A DNA stretch of 64,000 nt from Typha latifolia (lineage: Eukaryota; Streptophyta; Magnoliopsida; Poales; Typhaceae). Positions 28,801-41,279 of this stretch are shown here, piece after piece. Every line of letters begins with the position of its first letter. Within the stretch, counting starts at the first letter, position 1. Made by a program: the position numbers and the translations under genes. The notes under the pieces are model-generated. The model saw nothing but the letters and a program-made list of their open reading frames with translations. It did no database searches and had not been told where the DNA came from. The DNA is taken from positions 12,575,501-12,639,500 of the forward strand of contig CM034102.1 of the NCBI GenBank assembly GCA_019914945.1. The letters are read 5' to 3'.

Positions 28801-29658
28801 ACGCCTTCCTGCTAAATAGCGCGGGGAGGGGTTAGCTGGCTGCGCACCTATAGCAGCAGCAAGGCATTGCGCGGGTTTAAGTTTGAAACTAGTTTTTGAA
28901 TTCAAAAGTTTCGCAGAGAAGTTCCGGCGGAACACCAGAAGCAAGTCCAGCTGGGGAGCATCACGAAGGGTGCGCTTGAGGTTGGTACGGAGTGTTCCCT
29001 CGAAAGAGGGGAGGAGGGGGCATCTATGCGAACAAACAGTATAGAAAGCAGATCTATGCGGACGCCGTGGGACCCGAAGAGGGATATCGCACAGTCGCTT
29101 TCGCATAAGATACAAAGATGCAATTAAAATCCAACAGGATGTCAAAAACAAACAAAAGGTAGAGACTAGCGAGTGAGACACAGAAGAGTAACCAGGAGAA
29201 GGACTCGGTGGGCCCCCAAAGCTATAAAAATTGAGTCAACAAGACCATGAGAAAATTCCCATTCAACCCATTAACACTTGGGAGAAGGAAATAGCTCAAG
29301 AAGGGCATATTCGTCATTAAGGTACAATAGCAAATGCCTCGTAACTAGTAACATCTGCCATGAGATGAGAAATAAAAATAAAAAAAAAGATACTAGATAA
29401 AAGAAATAAATATATTATCGCTTCCCACTTTGGAATAAAAGGACCAGTGTCAAATAAACATCACAAGGAAAAAATATTAAAAAGTAAAGAAGAAATAATA
29501 CCTAATTCTATGAACAAATGATACCAGAATAAGTCCATATTCCCAGTGGAACGAAACAAAAAAAGATGAGATTTTTACACCATGGGAAGAAGAAAAACCT
29601 CACCTTCATCAGCATTAACTACCGAGATCGCCAGTAGGAAGAGAAGAAGCACGGCCAT
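25841..29658 (-). CDS. GPI-anchored glucan endo-1,3-beta-glucosidase (GH17 + X8/CBM43)
   Basis: Hydrolyses beta-1,3-glucan (callose) at the cell surface. Four exons: 29604-29658 (signal peptide MAVLLLFLLAISVVNADE), 27246-28502 (GH17 core), 26783-26810 (a 28-nt mini-exon, HDSCIFAG) and 25841-25994; total 497 aa, as in the plant family. The acid/base Glu is in VGSEIPSS (residue 115) and the nucleophile in VLESGWP (residue 262). The X8 domain begins at YCIARDGADEKM (360) with its cysteine set, ending in the mini-exon. A Ser/Thr-rich stretch and a hydrophobic tail (VIGVLVLSMVF) indicate a GPI anchor. Exon 2 is very GC-rich at its 5' end. An in-frame upstream ATG (29733, MRLIGRKG then a Ser run) is the first ATG after the TATA box, so the start could be there. 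I prefer MAVLL because it gives a clean signal peptide. Confidence 0.95.
26170..26480. repeat. AAGCTTG-rich dispersed repeat in GH17 intron 3
   Basis: Many AAGCTTG, CAAGCTTA and GAGCTCAAGC words, of the same style as 15340-15794. It lies wholly between exon 3 and exon 4 of the glucanase gene. Confidence 0.5.
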
Positions 29659-29679
29659 CGACCTCCCTTTGCAAGGAAG

Positions 29680-29710
29680 AGAAGAAGAAGAAGAAGAAGA
29701 AGAAGAAGAT
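29680..29710. repeat. (GAA)n microsatellite
   Basis: On the coding strand it reads as a TCT/TCC serine run. It sits in the GH17 leader, or would be translated if the upstream ATG at 29733 is used. Confidence 0.9.
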
Positions 29711-29963
29711 CCCTTTCTCCCAATCAAACGCATCGCAAAAAATAAGAAAAGAGGAAGAAATCTCGTAGTAATCACTTCAGTTTGAAGTGGGAAAGCTCGC
29801 TCTTTGAAGAGGGGAAAGCAAATGGGGAGTGGGATTTGGGCTTTAAATGGGAACGGGAGAGCTGGTTGCAGTACTTGGGAGCAACCAAGGAGAGGAGAGG
29901 AGAGGAGAGGAGATGAGTTATTAGTCGAATTAATGCCGAGGAGAATATTGAAAAGAAAGGGGC

Positions 29964-29972
29964 TTTTATATA
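29964..29972 (-). promoter_or_regulatory. TATA box of the GH17 gene
   Basis: TATATAAAA on the minus strand, 306 bp upstream of the preferred start (231 bp upstream of the alternative start at 29733). A run of (CTCCT)n pyrimidine repeats follows in the leader (about 29888-29914). Confidence 0.65.
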
Positions 29973-29974
29973 AA

Positions 29975-30446
29975 GTAAGGTTGGAGGGGGTGTTGTGGGG
30001 CCCAAGGGTGAGGAGCAGGAGTTTGTCCTGTTTTTCCTGTGCCACGTCGATCACATGGCGTCTGTCGGAAATCGGACGGCTATGGTTGGTTTCAAAGAGG
30101 TTATTGATAGATTTAGATGAGTTCGCCTTCCTTTCTCCCTCTTTCTCTCACTCTGTGTGTTTTTGGAGACGGTGAGAGTAGGTTTCGGGAAGTGTGATGG
30201 GGGAGGGAGCCCAAGTCCCACCCGACGCGAATTACGAGGAGGCTATGGCCCAGAAATGACGTGGCATGTACATGTGGGGGAGTAACGGTCATATTTTCGA
30301 ACAAAAGGGCTCGTCTTTTGTGAGATTTTACCCTCGCCAGTTTGATTTGGTGCTGCATTGTACCCAAAAAGAAGCCGTTGAGGATTTCTCCCACAGTATG
30401 TTTGGTTGTTTGATAAGAGAGGTTTTTTTTTTTCAAAAAAACAGGA
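29975..30446. other. upstream flank of the GH17 gene
   Basis: Promoter-side sequence. Short ORFs here are not supported by any family. No other feature is seen. Confidence 0.4.
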
Positions 30447-31594
30447 TAATTTTATAAAGCAATAATTTCTTTTTCACCCTATAAACTACCACCCATTTCT
30501 ATATTGACCCTCTGAACTTTTTTTTCATACACACCGACTCCTTTAACTATCAGAAATATCTCACTTGACTCTTTCCGTTATGGTTCCGTTATCCATTTCC
30601 GTCCAAAAGATGTCACGTGATAATCACTTAATAAATATATGATAATTTTACCCTTGTATGTGTGCAAGTCACATTCTAAATTATGAGAAACTTTTAGGTG
30701 GATGAAAATACCCCTCCTTCTCTCCTTCCATTACTGCAGCCTCAACCTAGCTCACCGCAGCCTCCACTGCCATAGCCACCACATCCATGGCGTTGACCAC
30801 CGTCGCCTCCTCCACAGCCTACCATCGTCTTCCTCTCCGGTATGCTCGAGCTCGAATACATCGCAAGATTCGCATTCCCGTTGGAGTTGGATCTTGGATC
30901 ATCGTAGCTTCGGCCGCTACGCCACTGCCTCCGGTGATTGTAGCCAATCAAGGCGAGACAGATCCACCCCCTTCTCCGAGCCCCACCTCGGCGTTGCCGT
31001 CGCCCTCTTCTCTGAGCCCGGCGTCGCCATTGCCATCTTCTTTGAGCCCTTTTTCTCTCTCTAAATTCCTCCCCGTCGTCATCGTCCTCTTCTTAGAGCT
31101 CTCTCTCCAAATGCCTCACACCATCATCTCCAAGCCTGGCATCCCTCTTCTCTGAGTCCAGCGTCATTATTGCCCTCTTCTCCGAGCCCGGCATCGTCGG
31201 AGAAGTCGCAAGAGTCGTTGGGGGAAGACGGAGACTGGCATCACCGTTGCCCTCTTCTCTGAGCCTGGTGTCGCCGAAGAGATTGCAAGAGCTATTGAGA
31301 AGGAGGAGGAGGAGGAGGAGGGAGGGATCAGGATCGGGATTAAGGCAAAGGGAGAGGGTAATGAAGGAGTTTAAAAAATTAAAATATTTAATATTAGTTA
31401 AGCCACTTAATTATCTCATCATTATAAGTAGAGGGGTAATTGGTCAATTCATTAATTCTGTCAACGACGTCAAGGGGTGAGGTATTTCTGATAGTTTAGG
31501 GGGCTAGTGTGTACCAAAAAAAAGTTCAAGGGGTCAATGTGAAAATGTGTGATAGTTTAGGGGGTGAAAAGGGAATTATCCCTTTTATAAATTA
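30447..31594. mobile_element. 1.15-kb element with about 120-bp inverted ends and GC-rich core (MULE-like)
   Basis: The left end (TAATTTTATAAAGCAATAA, then TTTTTCACCCTATAAACTAC) matches the reverse complement of the right end (TAATTTATAAAAGGGATAAT, then CCTTTTCACCCCCTAAACTA). Similarity continues through 'ATTGACC-CTGAACTTTTTTTT', 'ACACAC' and 'AACTATCAGAAATA-CTCAC'. The core 30700-31370 is much more GC-rich than its ends and holds 3-4 imperfect copies of a 'CCTCTTCTCTGAGCCCGGCGTCGCC'-like unit. No transposase is present. Long inverted ends with a GC-rich unrelated core suggest a Mutator-like element carrying captured sequence. No target duplication was found. Confidence 0.6.
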
Positions 31595-31639
31595 GCCGCA
31601 GTTATAAAAAGTTCCATGAGAGTCCGAGACCAAAATAAT

Positions 31640-31990
31640 ATCATATATGGGAATTTCACCATCCCATGTACAACCATAACATAAAGATTTATCCATGTTG
31701 GTGAGCAAATCAGCACAGGAGTTAACCTCATGAAAAGTATGATTTGCTAGTTAAACTTAAGATATCATCTGTGATGAATTTCACCGACTAAAGGGCCGAA
31801 GAAGTACCATTGATGATGTTGATTAGAAGAAGAGTGTCGGACTCTAAGCAGATATTGGTAAAATTCTTGTTTTTTTAGAAATAAAAAAGCTTTCTACATA
31901 GCAATAGCTTTAGCTTCAGATAAAAGTGGTTTTATCTTATGGAAGGAAGAGATGCATGATATCATCCAATCAAATAAATAAAACAAAGCA
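31640..31990 (-). mobile_element. LINE RNase H domain remnant
   Basis: The minus strand, with stops ignored, reads PLLSEAKAIAM, then CLESDTLLLINIINGTSS, and HEVNSCADLLTNM. These match the RNase H part of plant LINEs ('SPLxAEAxAI', 'xEGDSxxVINxING' and 'REANSCADxLAN'). It is opposite in orientation to the LINE at 34752-40450, so it is a separate insertion. Confidence 0.65.
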
Positions 31991-32177
31991 TTACTACTAG
32001 ATTAAAGATAATAATTTTTGGACTATTTATTGGAAAAAAAATTAGGTTTTAGTAATAATAAGATTAGGCTCTTGAAGCTAAATACACTCTACTAGACCAT
32101 CGCGAGTGAGAATTAAAAAAGATGGCCATTAAAGCTCTTCCAATAGAGCTTCAATACATCTATACTCCCACCACCCC

Positions 32178-34746
32178 AGTAACGCCCCCGCCCGGCACGG
32201 GCACGTGCATGCCCACGCGCCCACGTGGCACGCGCGGCAGGACGGGCGGGGCCCGTCACACACAGATACTCTTCTGTACACAGACAATCATGACATCATT
32301 AAATACTACATGCTAATATATCCATGCTCACATAATCCAATACCAAATAAAACATACTATTAACCAAATACACCTGTTAACATATGAATATTCAAGTCCA
32401 CAATAGTATACAATAGGCCACTACATAATCTGGCACGACCTACACAGACCATAATAAACCATCAAGATACAACTAAAATGACTAATACAAGAGTACACTA
32501 TGATTCGACATGTATTATATAAGTCATTGTTTAATACAAAAGAGTACAAATATCAAGTACTGGTACAAGTCAATATCTGGTTAAACTATCATCTGTACCA
32601 TCTCGCATCTATAGCTCACCTCATCATCGTTCTAAAATATCTTCTTAAGATATCTCAAGTTGCTATCACCTACTACATATCTGAGAGGGTTAGAAAAGAA
32701 ATAAAGAGAGTTATGAGCAAAAGGCTCAGTGAATAGACCTTACCCCGAATTAGTGATGTCAAATAGAGAGTAAATTATGTATTGGATAATATGAGTCAGA
32801 AAGAGCATCATGTCATGAATGAATACGTAAATGTATCATCAATAATATAAATAAACAGTAGATAATATGTCATGACTGATAAAAATATATAATCTTCGAT
32901 AATGTGTAAACAAATCTCCATATCATACTATCTTCGTAACTTTCTCTCAAGTATGACACATGATGTATGCCGACCATGACAATGCTATAATATCAAATGT
33001 AACAATATATAATGTATATTGACCACACGATAATCAGGGTAATCGATGATAATGAAATCATACTAGACCACTATACATAGTCAACACCCGGTACCCGGTC
33101 TCAACATCATGTCCGAAGGCTTAGAGCATACTTCGCCACTCACAAGAGTATCTCAAATATAATCATACCCCGCCACTCGCTAGGTTATCAACATCCATCC
33201 AAATCGAGTACCCACATAGTTGATAGAAACCTCATGAGGATAACTCGCCACATATGCCCTAACGAATGTCATGTGTCCGAATGTCTATTGCGCACACAGA
33301 CTAACGACCTCAGACGTAAGACCAACAGGATCGCGACTATGTCAAGCGATCAATCATCTCCAAGCACGCCCTAACCCTCGCGCCCACTCGGGTATCCTCA
33401 TGCTTTCTATCAATTATCCTATCAATCACATTTCATATTTTCTTTTTAAATGACAGATCATATGCATATATTCAGTACGATAATAAGTCAATGCATAATA
33501 GAAATTTAGGTGGAATAGGAATCAAGAGAAAATGATGCAATATAGTCTCCAACTGTATCGTCAACACATGTATACTCATGCTAATCTATTACATTCATAC
33601 TCATGCTACAGATCAACTCGGTATACAATCATAACAGTAGAATCATCTCCAATTATCTCTATATATATCATCAATGTACTCATATTCCAGATCTGCATAA
33701 TCGAATGCATGATAAAATATATTCGACTGTAATTATCTCTAGATAAAATCATATAATCATGCTGGAGGCCAAAACATGCATGTGCATAATATATAATATA
33801 ACTTAATTTCAGAAAGGCGTCTAGGGGATAAGACTACTCACCGTCTGATCATAAGACACAAACCACGCATCTCTCACGTCCGTCAGTTAACCGAGTGACA
33901 CTTATCGCTAGCAAAGTCCACGGGTTCTCAAATAAGGGGGTTCGGGATCTGAAAATATTCAAGTAATATTAGTTAGTCGTTTATCCAATTAGAATTAGTT
34001 CAAGTAGAATATAAATGTTTATTTTGTTTAAAATCACTTCTTTTACTTTGTACATAACTAGATTCACATTATAGGTACGATTTAAATATTATGACATACT
34101 ATTATTATAAAATGCTAGTTATAATATACAGAGAAAGGTTCGTTTCTTTTTATTTAATATTCTAAATATATAATTATAAAGTAAAAGCTAAACAATTATA
34201 AATGGGATATAAGTATTGATAAGATCTATTTATAATAAATTTATATTTCTTAGTCTATTTTGATTAATTAGAAGTTATATAGTATTTACTTAATGATGTA
34301 AAACAATTAATTAATTAATAAGACTAGTATCTTATTCTACACATGATAGTATATAATAAATTGTTAAGATTACTTAAATTGCATATATTATGAATATCAG
34401 TACATAAATCTAATAATTATAATTTACAACACTATCTATTAATCTAATAGAAATATAAATACATAGTTACATCAAAATAAGTATTACCTATATTTATGCA
34501 TAATAGTTTATAACCTAGTTGATCATTAATTATACTAATTATAATTAATAATCATCATGTTGAAGAATATACATTATTATTAAAATAATTAATGTCTAAA
34601 TAATTTATATACATTAATTAAGGAAGTAATATCTAATTAAATAAATAAATAAATAGAAAATAAAGTAGATAATAAAACAATGTCACCAGTGCTTGGCCGG
34701 CCACGTCATGTCGAAATTTTTATTTTTTTGGGTTTGGGTTGTTACA
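32178..34746. mobile_element. 2.57-kb solo-LTR-like element with 5-bp target duplication
   Basis: It starts AGTAACGCCCCCGCCCGG (a TGTAAC-type LTR start with one change) and ends GGGTTTGGGTTGTTACA. It is flanked on both sides by ACCCC (32173-32177 and 34747-34751). It contains no gag-pol coding, primer-binding site or polypurine tract that I can see. The first 90 bp is strongly GC-rich; the rest is AT-rich. It resembles 55597-58128 in ends, length and make-up, so both are taken as solo LTRs of one large-LTR retrotransposon family. Confidence 0.65.
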
Positions 34747-34751
34747 ACCCC

Positions 34752-37700
34752 ACACTCACCTGACTCCGATAGAGCTGACCCTCCCAAGTTCTCTCCTTCT
34801 CACAGCACCTATGATATTGTAAAACCTTCCCAAGCATCTGGGTACAATTGTTCAAAAAGGATCGAAAATCCAACTCCTAAAGAGTGCCTTGCTATCTGTG
34901 GGATCCTTTCTCTAGAGGGTTTAAGGAGCCTTGAGTGGTACTGTCTATATAGATAAAGAAAGGCTGTAGGCCAGCAGAGAGGAATGACAATTCTCCTTGA
35001 TTGGCAAATTCCTTGGTTGTCCATCCCCTTTGGCATATATGGTGCAAGAAACTAAAAGAGAATAAGTGCTTAGGAGTGCTCCAGGTTATTAACATGGCCA
35101 TCGAGTTCTTCGCCTTTAAGTTCTCGGATGAAAAAGAAATGATTAAGGTCCTGATGGGTGGTCTATGAAGCTTTAGATACCTCATCCTTTATTTGGTGCC
35201 TTGGAAGCCTAATTTTCAACCTCTAAGAGAAGAGATATAGTTTGCCTCAGTCTAGGTCCCTTTTGTGGGTCTCCCCATTGACTATCGACCGATAGACATC
35301 TTTATGGAGGTGATAGCTGACTTTGGCCGCCCGTTGAAAGTTGATGCCTACACCTAAAATTGAAATAGTGCATCGATGTTGGATAGCCAATGAATAGTTT
35401 ATTCCAGTCAATCGCGTACAAGAACATTCCAATATTGTGCTTTAGATATGGCCGGATTGGTCATCATCTTGTGGGCAACCCAAAGTTTGTCATGGAAAAC
35501 AACACTACGCTGGGAGACCCCGGTCTTAGATGGAGTTGGCAACTAGACAATTCCCCTGAATGCTAAGGGAAATGGTCAAAATAGAAGTTGAAAAGTGGAT
35601 GACCCTTTTGGTCCCTCGATTCGCGTGCAAGCCAACAGTTGTGCCCTAATATAGGCTCTCAGTCGACTAGTTCTACTGGTGGTGTGCTAGTTATGGCCAT
35701 GGTGCCCCCACCTATTCATACTACTCTGGTGACGATTTGAGCTCAAGTCCAACAAATGTGGATACCGATCTAATGGACCAAAATCTGCTCACTTCCTTGG
35801 TTATCTAAAGTGTCTTTTTGGCTCTCCTTCGAGCCTCCCACCCTTGACATGAATCGCATCATGTAGGGTCCCTTACGCGCATATGACACTTTGGCTTCCA
35901 AGCAAAAGCTTGACTCCTAGGTCACGAGGGAAACCCTGCCAACCAACTGTTCAAGATCTTGCAAGTTGCGATCTATTGCTCATCCAAGGTGTCTAACTCT
36001 CGACCAACTTCAAAAATTATTGGGAAACATCTTTCAATTTCAATCCTAAAAATTGTGCAGCCACCAAGTCGCTTACGAAAGGAATTCTCTTACCACTTCG
36101 ATCTCAACCTGTCAACCCTCCCCTTCAAACACTGGGAAAAATATCTTGGACACCCATGTGTCGCTTCAAAGCCCTAGGGATATGAATTCCAATTAGACAA
36201 TACTCATTGCCTTACCCGAGGTCCACTAATAGGACATCTCCCATGTTAGTTCAAATCCTTCTCAAAACTCTACTCCTCCTTAACTCATATCACCATCTTC
36301 CTCCACTTCAAAACCTAACCCTCTTTACCTGCGAGGGGAAGGGGGCTCCATGGCTCAGCCCTCTTCCCGTGTTCCCCTACATCCTAGTACCACTCCGGGA
36401 TAGGCTAGCCCAAGCCCTGCCATCGTCATTCCACTTCTACTGCTCCGCTCATTTCCACATCTTCCTCTAACCCCTCTCTCCATCTCTCAAACAAGATGGC
36501 GCTTGTGGATGGAACACTTGTAGCGCTGAAGTATGCTAATGTTAGAGCCTCAAGGAGGTTATGGATCCCTATAGAGGAACATGACTAGATCTGGTTCCTG
36601 TGATCATAGGGGCCTTTTTCAAGCAAACAAAAATTGCTCCTCTATTGCCCGTCAAGGTTACGGTGCTTCTCAAATCTAAGAGTAGGAATGTCAAGAAGGA
36701 CACCCATATGGCCGATGCCATGGTGGAAGAGGAGACGACCACCTCGATGGTCGGGACCTTAGTTCTCCTAACAAGATAATTATCCAATTAGAGTTTTCCT
36801 TTGGAACTATTGTGGGCTCGCTAAAAAAGATTGGTGATCTTCCTTTCTCACTCTTGTTAATATTCATAATTCAAATATTTTTATCTTAACTAAAATACAA
36901 AAATAATAATTTCCTTCGCAGGTTATCCCTAGAGTGGATGGGCGCTAGGTGTACTAGGAACTGGGGCTAGTGATGAGAACATTATAAGCAGAAGATCTAG
37001 GATTGTGGAGGTCGCATAGGTTCACTCATCAATCTAGGCCCTTCATGCCATGATCATGTTCGAAGATAATTCTCCCTTCTTGTTTAACGCAATTTATGCT
37101 AGCATAGTCAGTATTGATAGGAATTAGATGTTCCATGAGCTGATCCATTTTAAGGACCCCTCGATTCCTTGGATGGTGTTAGGTGATTTCACTTGACCTT
37201 GGCATATGAGAGCAAACTCGCGAGGGAGGGGGGGCTCCCTTTAATTTCATCTCTTTAATAGGTTTACTTGATGCTGGCTTCTTAGATCCTCCTTTAATCT
37301 CATGTAATAGTGGTGATGGTCATTTCGGTTTTGATCACTAACCTCTAGTTATAACTCTTAGTGCTCATGATAATATTTAAAAATGATCATTTTAGTTTCA
37401 ATGGTTTTGGAATTACCTTGAAGTTGAGAAAATTGTTAAAAAAATTTGGGTCTCTTAAAGAGAGGTATCTAGCCATTATGTGTAAGTGGATTTTCAACAA
37501 AATCTAACTCAAATTGTTAGAGACCTTTCTCACTGGAACAGCCACAGCCTTGGCCACCTTGAGTTAATCTGGCGTAGATAAGAGCTGACGTATTAACTTT
37601 GCAGCTAAGAAAGCACTCAATCTCTATCATAGGGGGAAAGTCGGGCCTTGGCTATTTTGTAGTGTCATAGTGTCACTTTATTGCATTAGTTAAATTTAAA

Positions 37701-40450
37701 ATAACGAAGGTTAGAATTAACTAGATTAAGGATGGCGATTTAAACATCAAATTTTTTCAAATTTCTGCAAAATTTAGATATCAAAAGGATCTTATTAACT
37801 CTAGTTTTAAAAAATGCTACTACTCTTAATAGTTTGACTGAGATTGTAAATGAATTTACTAGTTTTTATGCTAATCTATGGGGGTCAAGAGAGTGCTCAG
37901 TCACATCCTAGTCTTGACTCACTGCCTGGGTTATCTATTATCGATGCCTCTAGCTATGATGAACTTATCCGACCTTTTTCTAATGATGAAGTGAAGTCAG
38001 CTGTGTGGTCCATGGCAGTGGACAAATCTCCTATCTCATATGGTTCTTAGACTAAATTTATTAAAAAATATTGGCGTATTATAGATAGGGACTTTATTAA
38101 AGCTTTGATTTTCTTTCAATCTAATAGTTTCAATCCTCCTTAGAATCAAATCTTTCTAATTTTTATCCCAAAGAAACCCAGCCCTACCAAGGTTATGATT
38201 TACTAGCCGATTTTGCTTTGAAATGCAGTTTATTGCATTTTGGGCAAGCTTCTAGCCAATAAGATCAAGCCTAGACTAGTCGGGCTCATTAGAGCAATCT
38301 GCCTTCGTGGCTGGGAGGTACATACATGATAATATTTTCATTATGTAGGAGAATTCATAGTATTTGCAACACAAGACTTGCTAATCATTACTATGTGATT
38401 AAGATAAACTTTAAGAAAGCTTAAGATAGGATTTCCTAAGCTGTAGTAACTATGGCTATGATAAAGATGAACATTCCCACTGAATTTATTAGTTGGATTA
38501 ATCCATGTATTTGATTTGCAGTTTTTGTCTAGTTAACGGTTTCACTTCAAATTGGTTTTCAGGCTTCAAAGATTTACGCAAACAAGACTCATTATCTCTA
38601 TATCTTTTTATTCTAGTTGCTTAGATTCTTACGCACATGTTAAATGGGTCTATAAACTATGGTGAGATAAAACCTTTTTGCATCAACCATGCTTTTCAAA
38701 CTATTCTCTCTTGTATGATGATGACCTGTTAATTACCATTAAAGTTGATGAGTATTCTATGGCTATTTCGCTGAAGGTTTTTGAAAACTTTTATTGCATT
38801 ACAGATTTGAAAATAAATTATGGTGAATATGTGGTGTTATTTTAATCTCTTGTGTCAAATAACTTGGCTAATGATATTTGTAATCTCTTCAAAATTGAAA
38901 AAGGGAAGTACTCATTTCTTTACTTAGGGCCCCTTATTTCTTCAGAAAGATTAAAATCTAGAGATCGTGAGGCTTTTTTATTTAAAGAAGATTGAAACTA
39001 AGTTGGCTACCTAGAAAAGATCATCTTTTACCCAAAGACAGGCACCTCACACTAATAAATTGATGCTTAATTCTATGTCGATGCACTTTCTCTTGTCTAC
39101 TTGGATGTCACTGACCATAATGGACCCGATTGATAAGAGAGCTCAATAGTTTGGCTTGCCATCATAAACATCTGATATGTTCATTAGGCCATAATGACCC
39201 TTGATGTGTTAAACAATTCTTACGACGTTTGGTCTCAACTAGTTTAGACCAAATACGGGAATGTTCATCCTTAGCATATTAAGAAGATAAAAAAAAAGTT
39301 TAAGAGGCTACTGAAAGAAGCTGCCTACCTTTTTGGGTTATTTTAGGCTTGTTAAAAATAGAACTACCATTTCTATTTGGAAAGATCCTTGGCTGCATGA
39401 GATCCCTTTATCTAAATGGCCTATGCTTATTAATATGAACCTGGTCAATAGAGTTCATAAAATATTTAATCTAATTGAGGATAATATCTAGCTTGAGGAT
39501 AGTATGTTGGACCTATTTGGGCCTATGCTGAGTGAGAACGTTTTCGCCATCTACCTCCCACTTAGTGAAGGACCAGATAAATGAATTTGGTGCATGAATC
39601 CAATGAGCCGAGCTACTTCCAAGTCGGTGTATAATAGATAAATGAGATTGGACGGCAGGCCCAAAAGTTTTGAAATGGTTGGAAAGCAATCTAATAGTTG
39701 AGGGTCCCGCTGAAAGTGAAAATTTTCCTTAGGAAGTTAGCTTGGAACCGTTTGCCTAACCATGCTAATCGAGCTAGACCTTAGCTCTTCTAGACTTGCA
39801 AAGCCTATGGTCTTTCTGATGAAACAATTGATCATCTTTTCTTTTCATGTTCCTTTGCTTGCGATATGTGACATGAATTTAACAAAACTTGGTCTGTTGG
39901 GCCGCTCTACTCGTCATAGGTTGAGGGATGTCTAAACTTGATGGAATAGCTCAAGCCCCAACATAAGCAAGTCCACTATGCTTTTGGTTAAGGTTGTGTT
40001 GCTCTAACACACCTAGAAAATTAGAAATAATATAACTTTTAACAATGTTACGGAACATCCTAATATTATATGGGAAAGAACCTTAGCCCTCGCATATCTT
40101 TGCCCCTCCCTTTGGAAAAATCAACAACTTCGCCCGCCCTTCCCATTGGATGTCACCTATAGGTGGGTATCTCAAGCTCAACACTGACGACTCATATTCA
40201 AGTCTCAAAAGGCCTAGCAAGGGCTTCATCTTGTGTTCCACGTCATGCTCTCTTATTATAGTTGGCAGTCGTTTTGATATCTAGGAAAGGCCACTCTTTG
40301 CTGAAGCTATCATCTTTACAAAAAGAGTCTATATACTATTCAAAACTTGAGGATTTCACACCTAGATGTAGAATCAAACTCTTAGGTGTTTGTCAACATT
40401 CTCAATGGGGCCATCTCAGCATCATGGACATTATCTTCACTAATCGATGA
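34752..40450 (+). mobile_element. nearly end-to-end but decayed L1-type LINE
   Basis: All parts occur in order on the + strand with many stops. ORF1 DUF4283 is at about 35060-35460 (EFFAFKFSDEKEMIKVLMGG, PWKPNFQPLREEI). The endonuclease end is at about 37130-37200 (HFKDPSIPWMVLGDF). RT is at 37860-38500 (RPFSNDEVKSAVWSMAVDKS, IPKKPSPTKV, KLLANKIKPRLVGLI). The thumb region is at about 38900-39160 (RLKSRDREAFLFKED). zf-RVT is at 39710-39880 (KIFLRKLAWNRLPNHANRA, GLSDETIDHLFFSCSFACD). RNase H is at about 40155-40440 (LKLNTDDSYSSL). About 5.7 kb in all. It lies directly right of the solo LTR, whose insertion may have split its 5' end. Confidence 0.85.
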
Positions 40451-41279
40451 ATGTATTTTTTTCTAAAAATATTTCATATTATATGGTTAAGTATGGGCCT
40501 AATCGAATTTTAGTATGACTTTTAATTTAAATGGTCTCTTTCTTATCAAAAGATGGGCACTACGGTCCCCTTGACTCATAATTAAACTAGGTTCTTTCTT
40601 ATCAGAAAATTAACAAAAAATTTTGAATGTATAATAAAACATACCCACCTTATATAAGAGTTAGAAACAATGGCCTATTTTATTATTTTAAGAAATAAAA
40701 GGCTTTTTCACAAATGCCCATTTTTCTTCGTAAAATTTCTATATTTGACTCATAAATTCTTTGGCATGTATAAGAAAATACAACACTCGATAAAGATTAA
40801 TATTAAAAAAAATATAAAGAGTTGTGAAAAGTATAAGAACTCGCAAATTAACCCACTACAACTAGGAAAGAATAGAAATATTATGTGATATCAACACCGC
40901 TTAATTTTTGTTGGAATATAAAATGTGAAATTATTGTTTCCAAACAAGTTGCGAGTTTGAAATTTGTCATGGGAATTATCATTTAAAATGTAAAACCCCT
41001 ACTTAGGTTAAATTCACTTGTTATGTCTATTAAAATGTCTAATAAAGAATATTGGAGGCAATTAAAAATATTATAGTTGTATATCATATGATACAATACG
41101 GCCTACATTTAAGATGGTCATTAAGGCCCATATCTAGCTAGGCTGGGCCCAGAAGCCCACAGCTAAAGGAGATTTGATTCAGTCATTCCTAAACCATCAA
41201 ACTATTCTCAACTTAACATATGAGTTTGAGAGATCTAATAATAACAGTAGGGCAATTATAGAAATTCAATTATTTACAA
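40451..41279. other. non-genic, between two LINE remains
   Basis: AT-rich. It may include the 3' UTR of the LINE to its left. No gene is seen. Confidence 0.45.

Noticed and set aside
28732..29181. 149-codon minus-strand ORF in GH17 intron 1
   Set aside because: No family recognised, low complexity of evidence, and it lies within an intron whose borders are well defined. It could be an old insertion.
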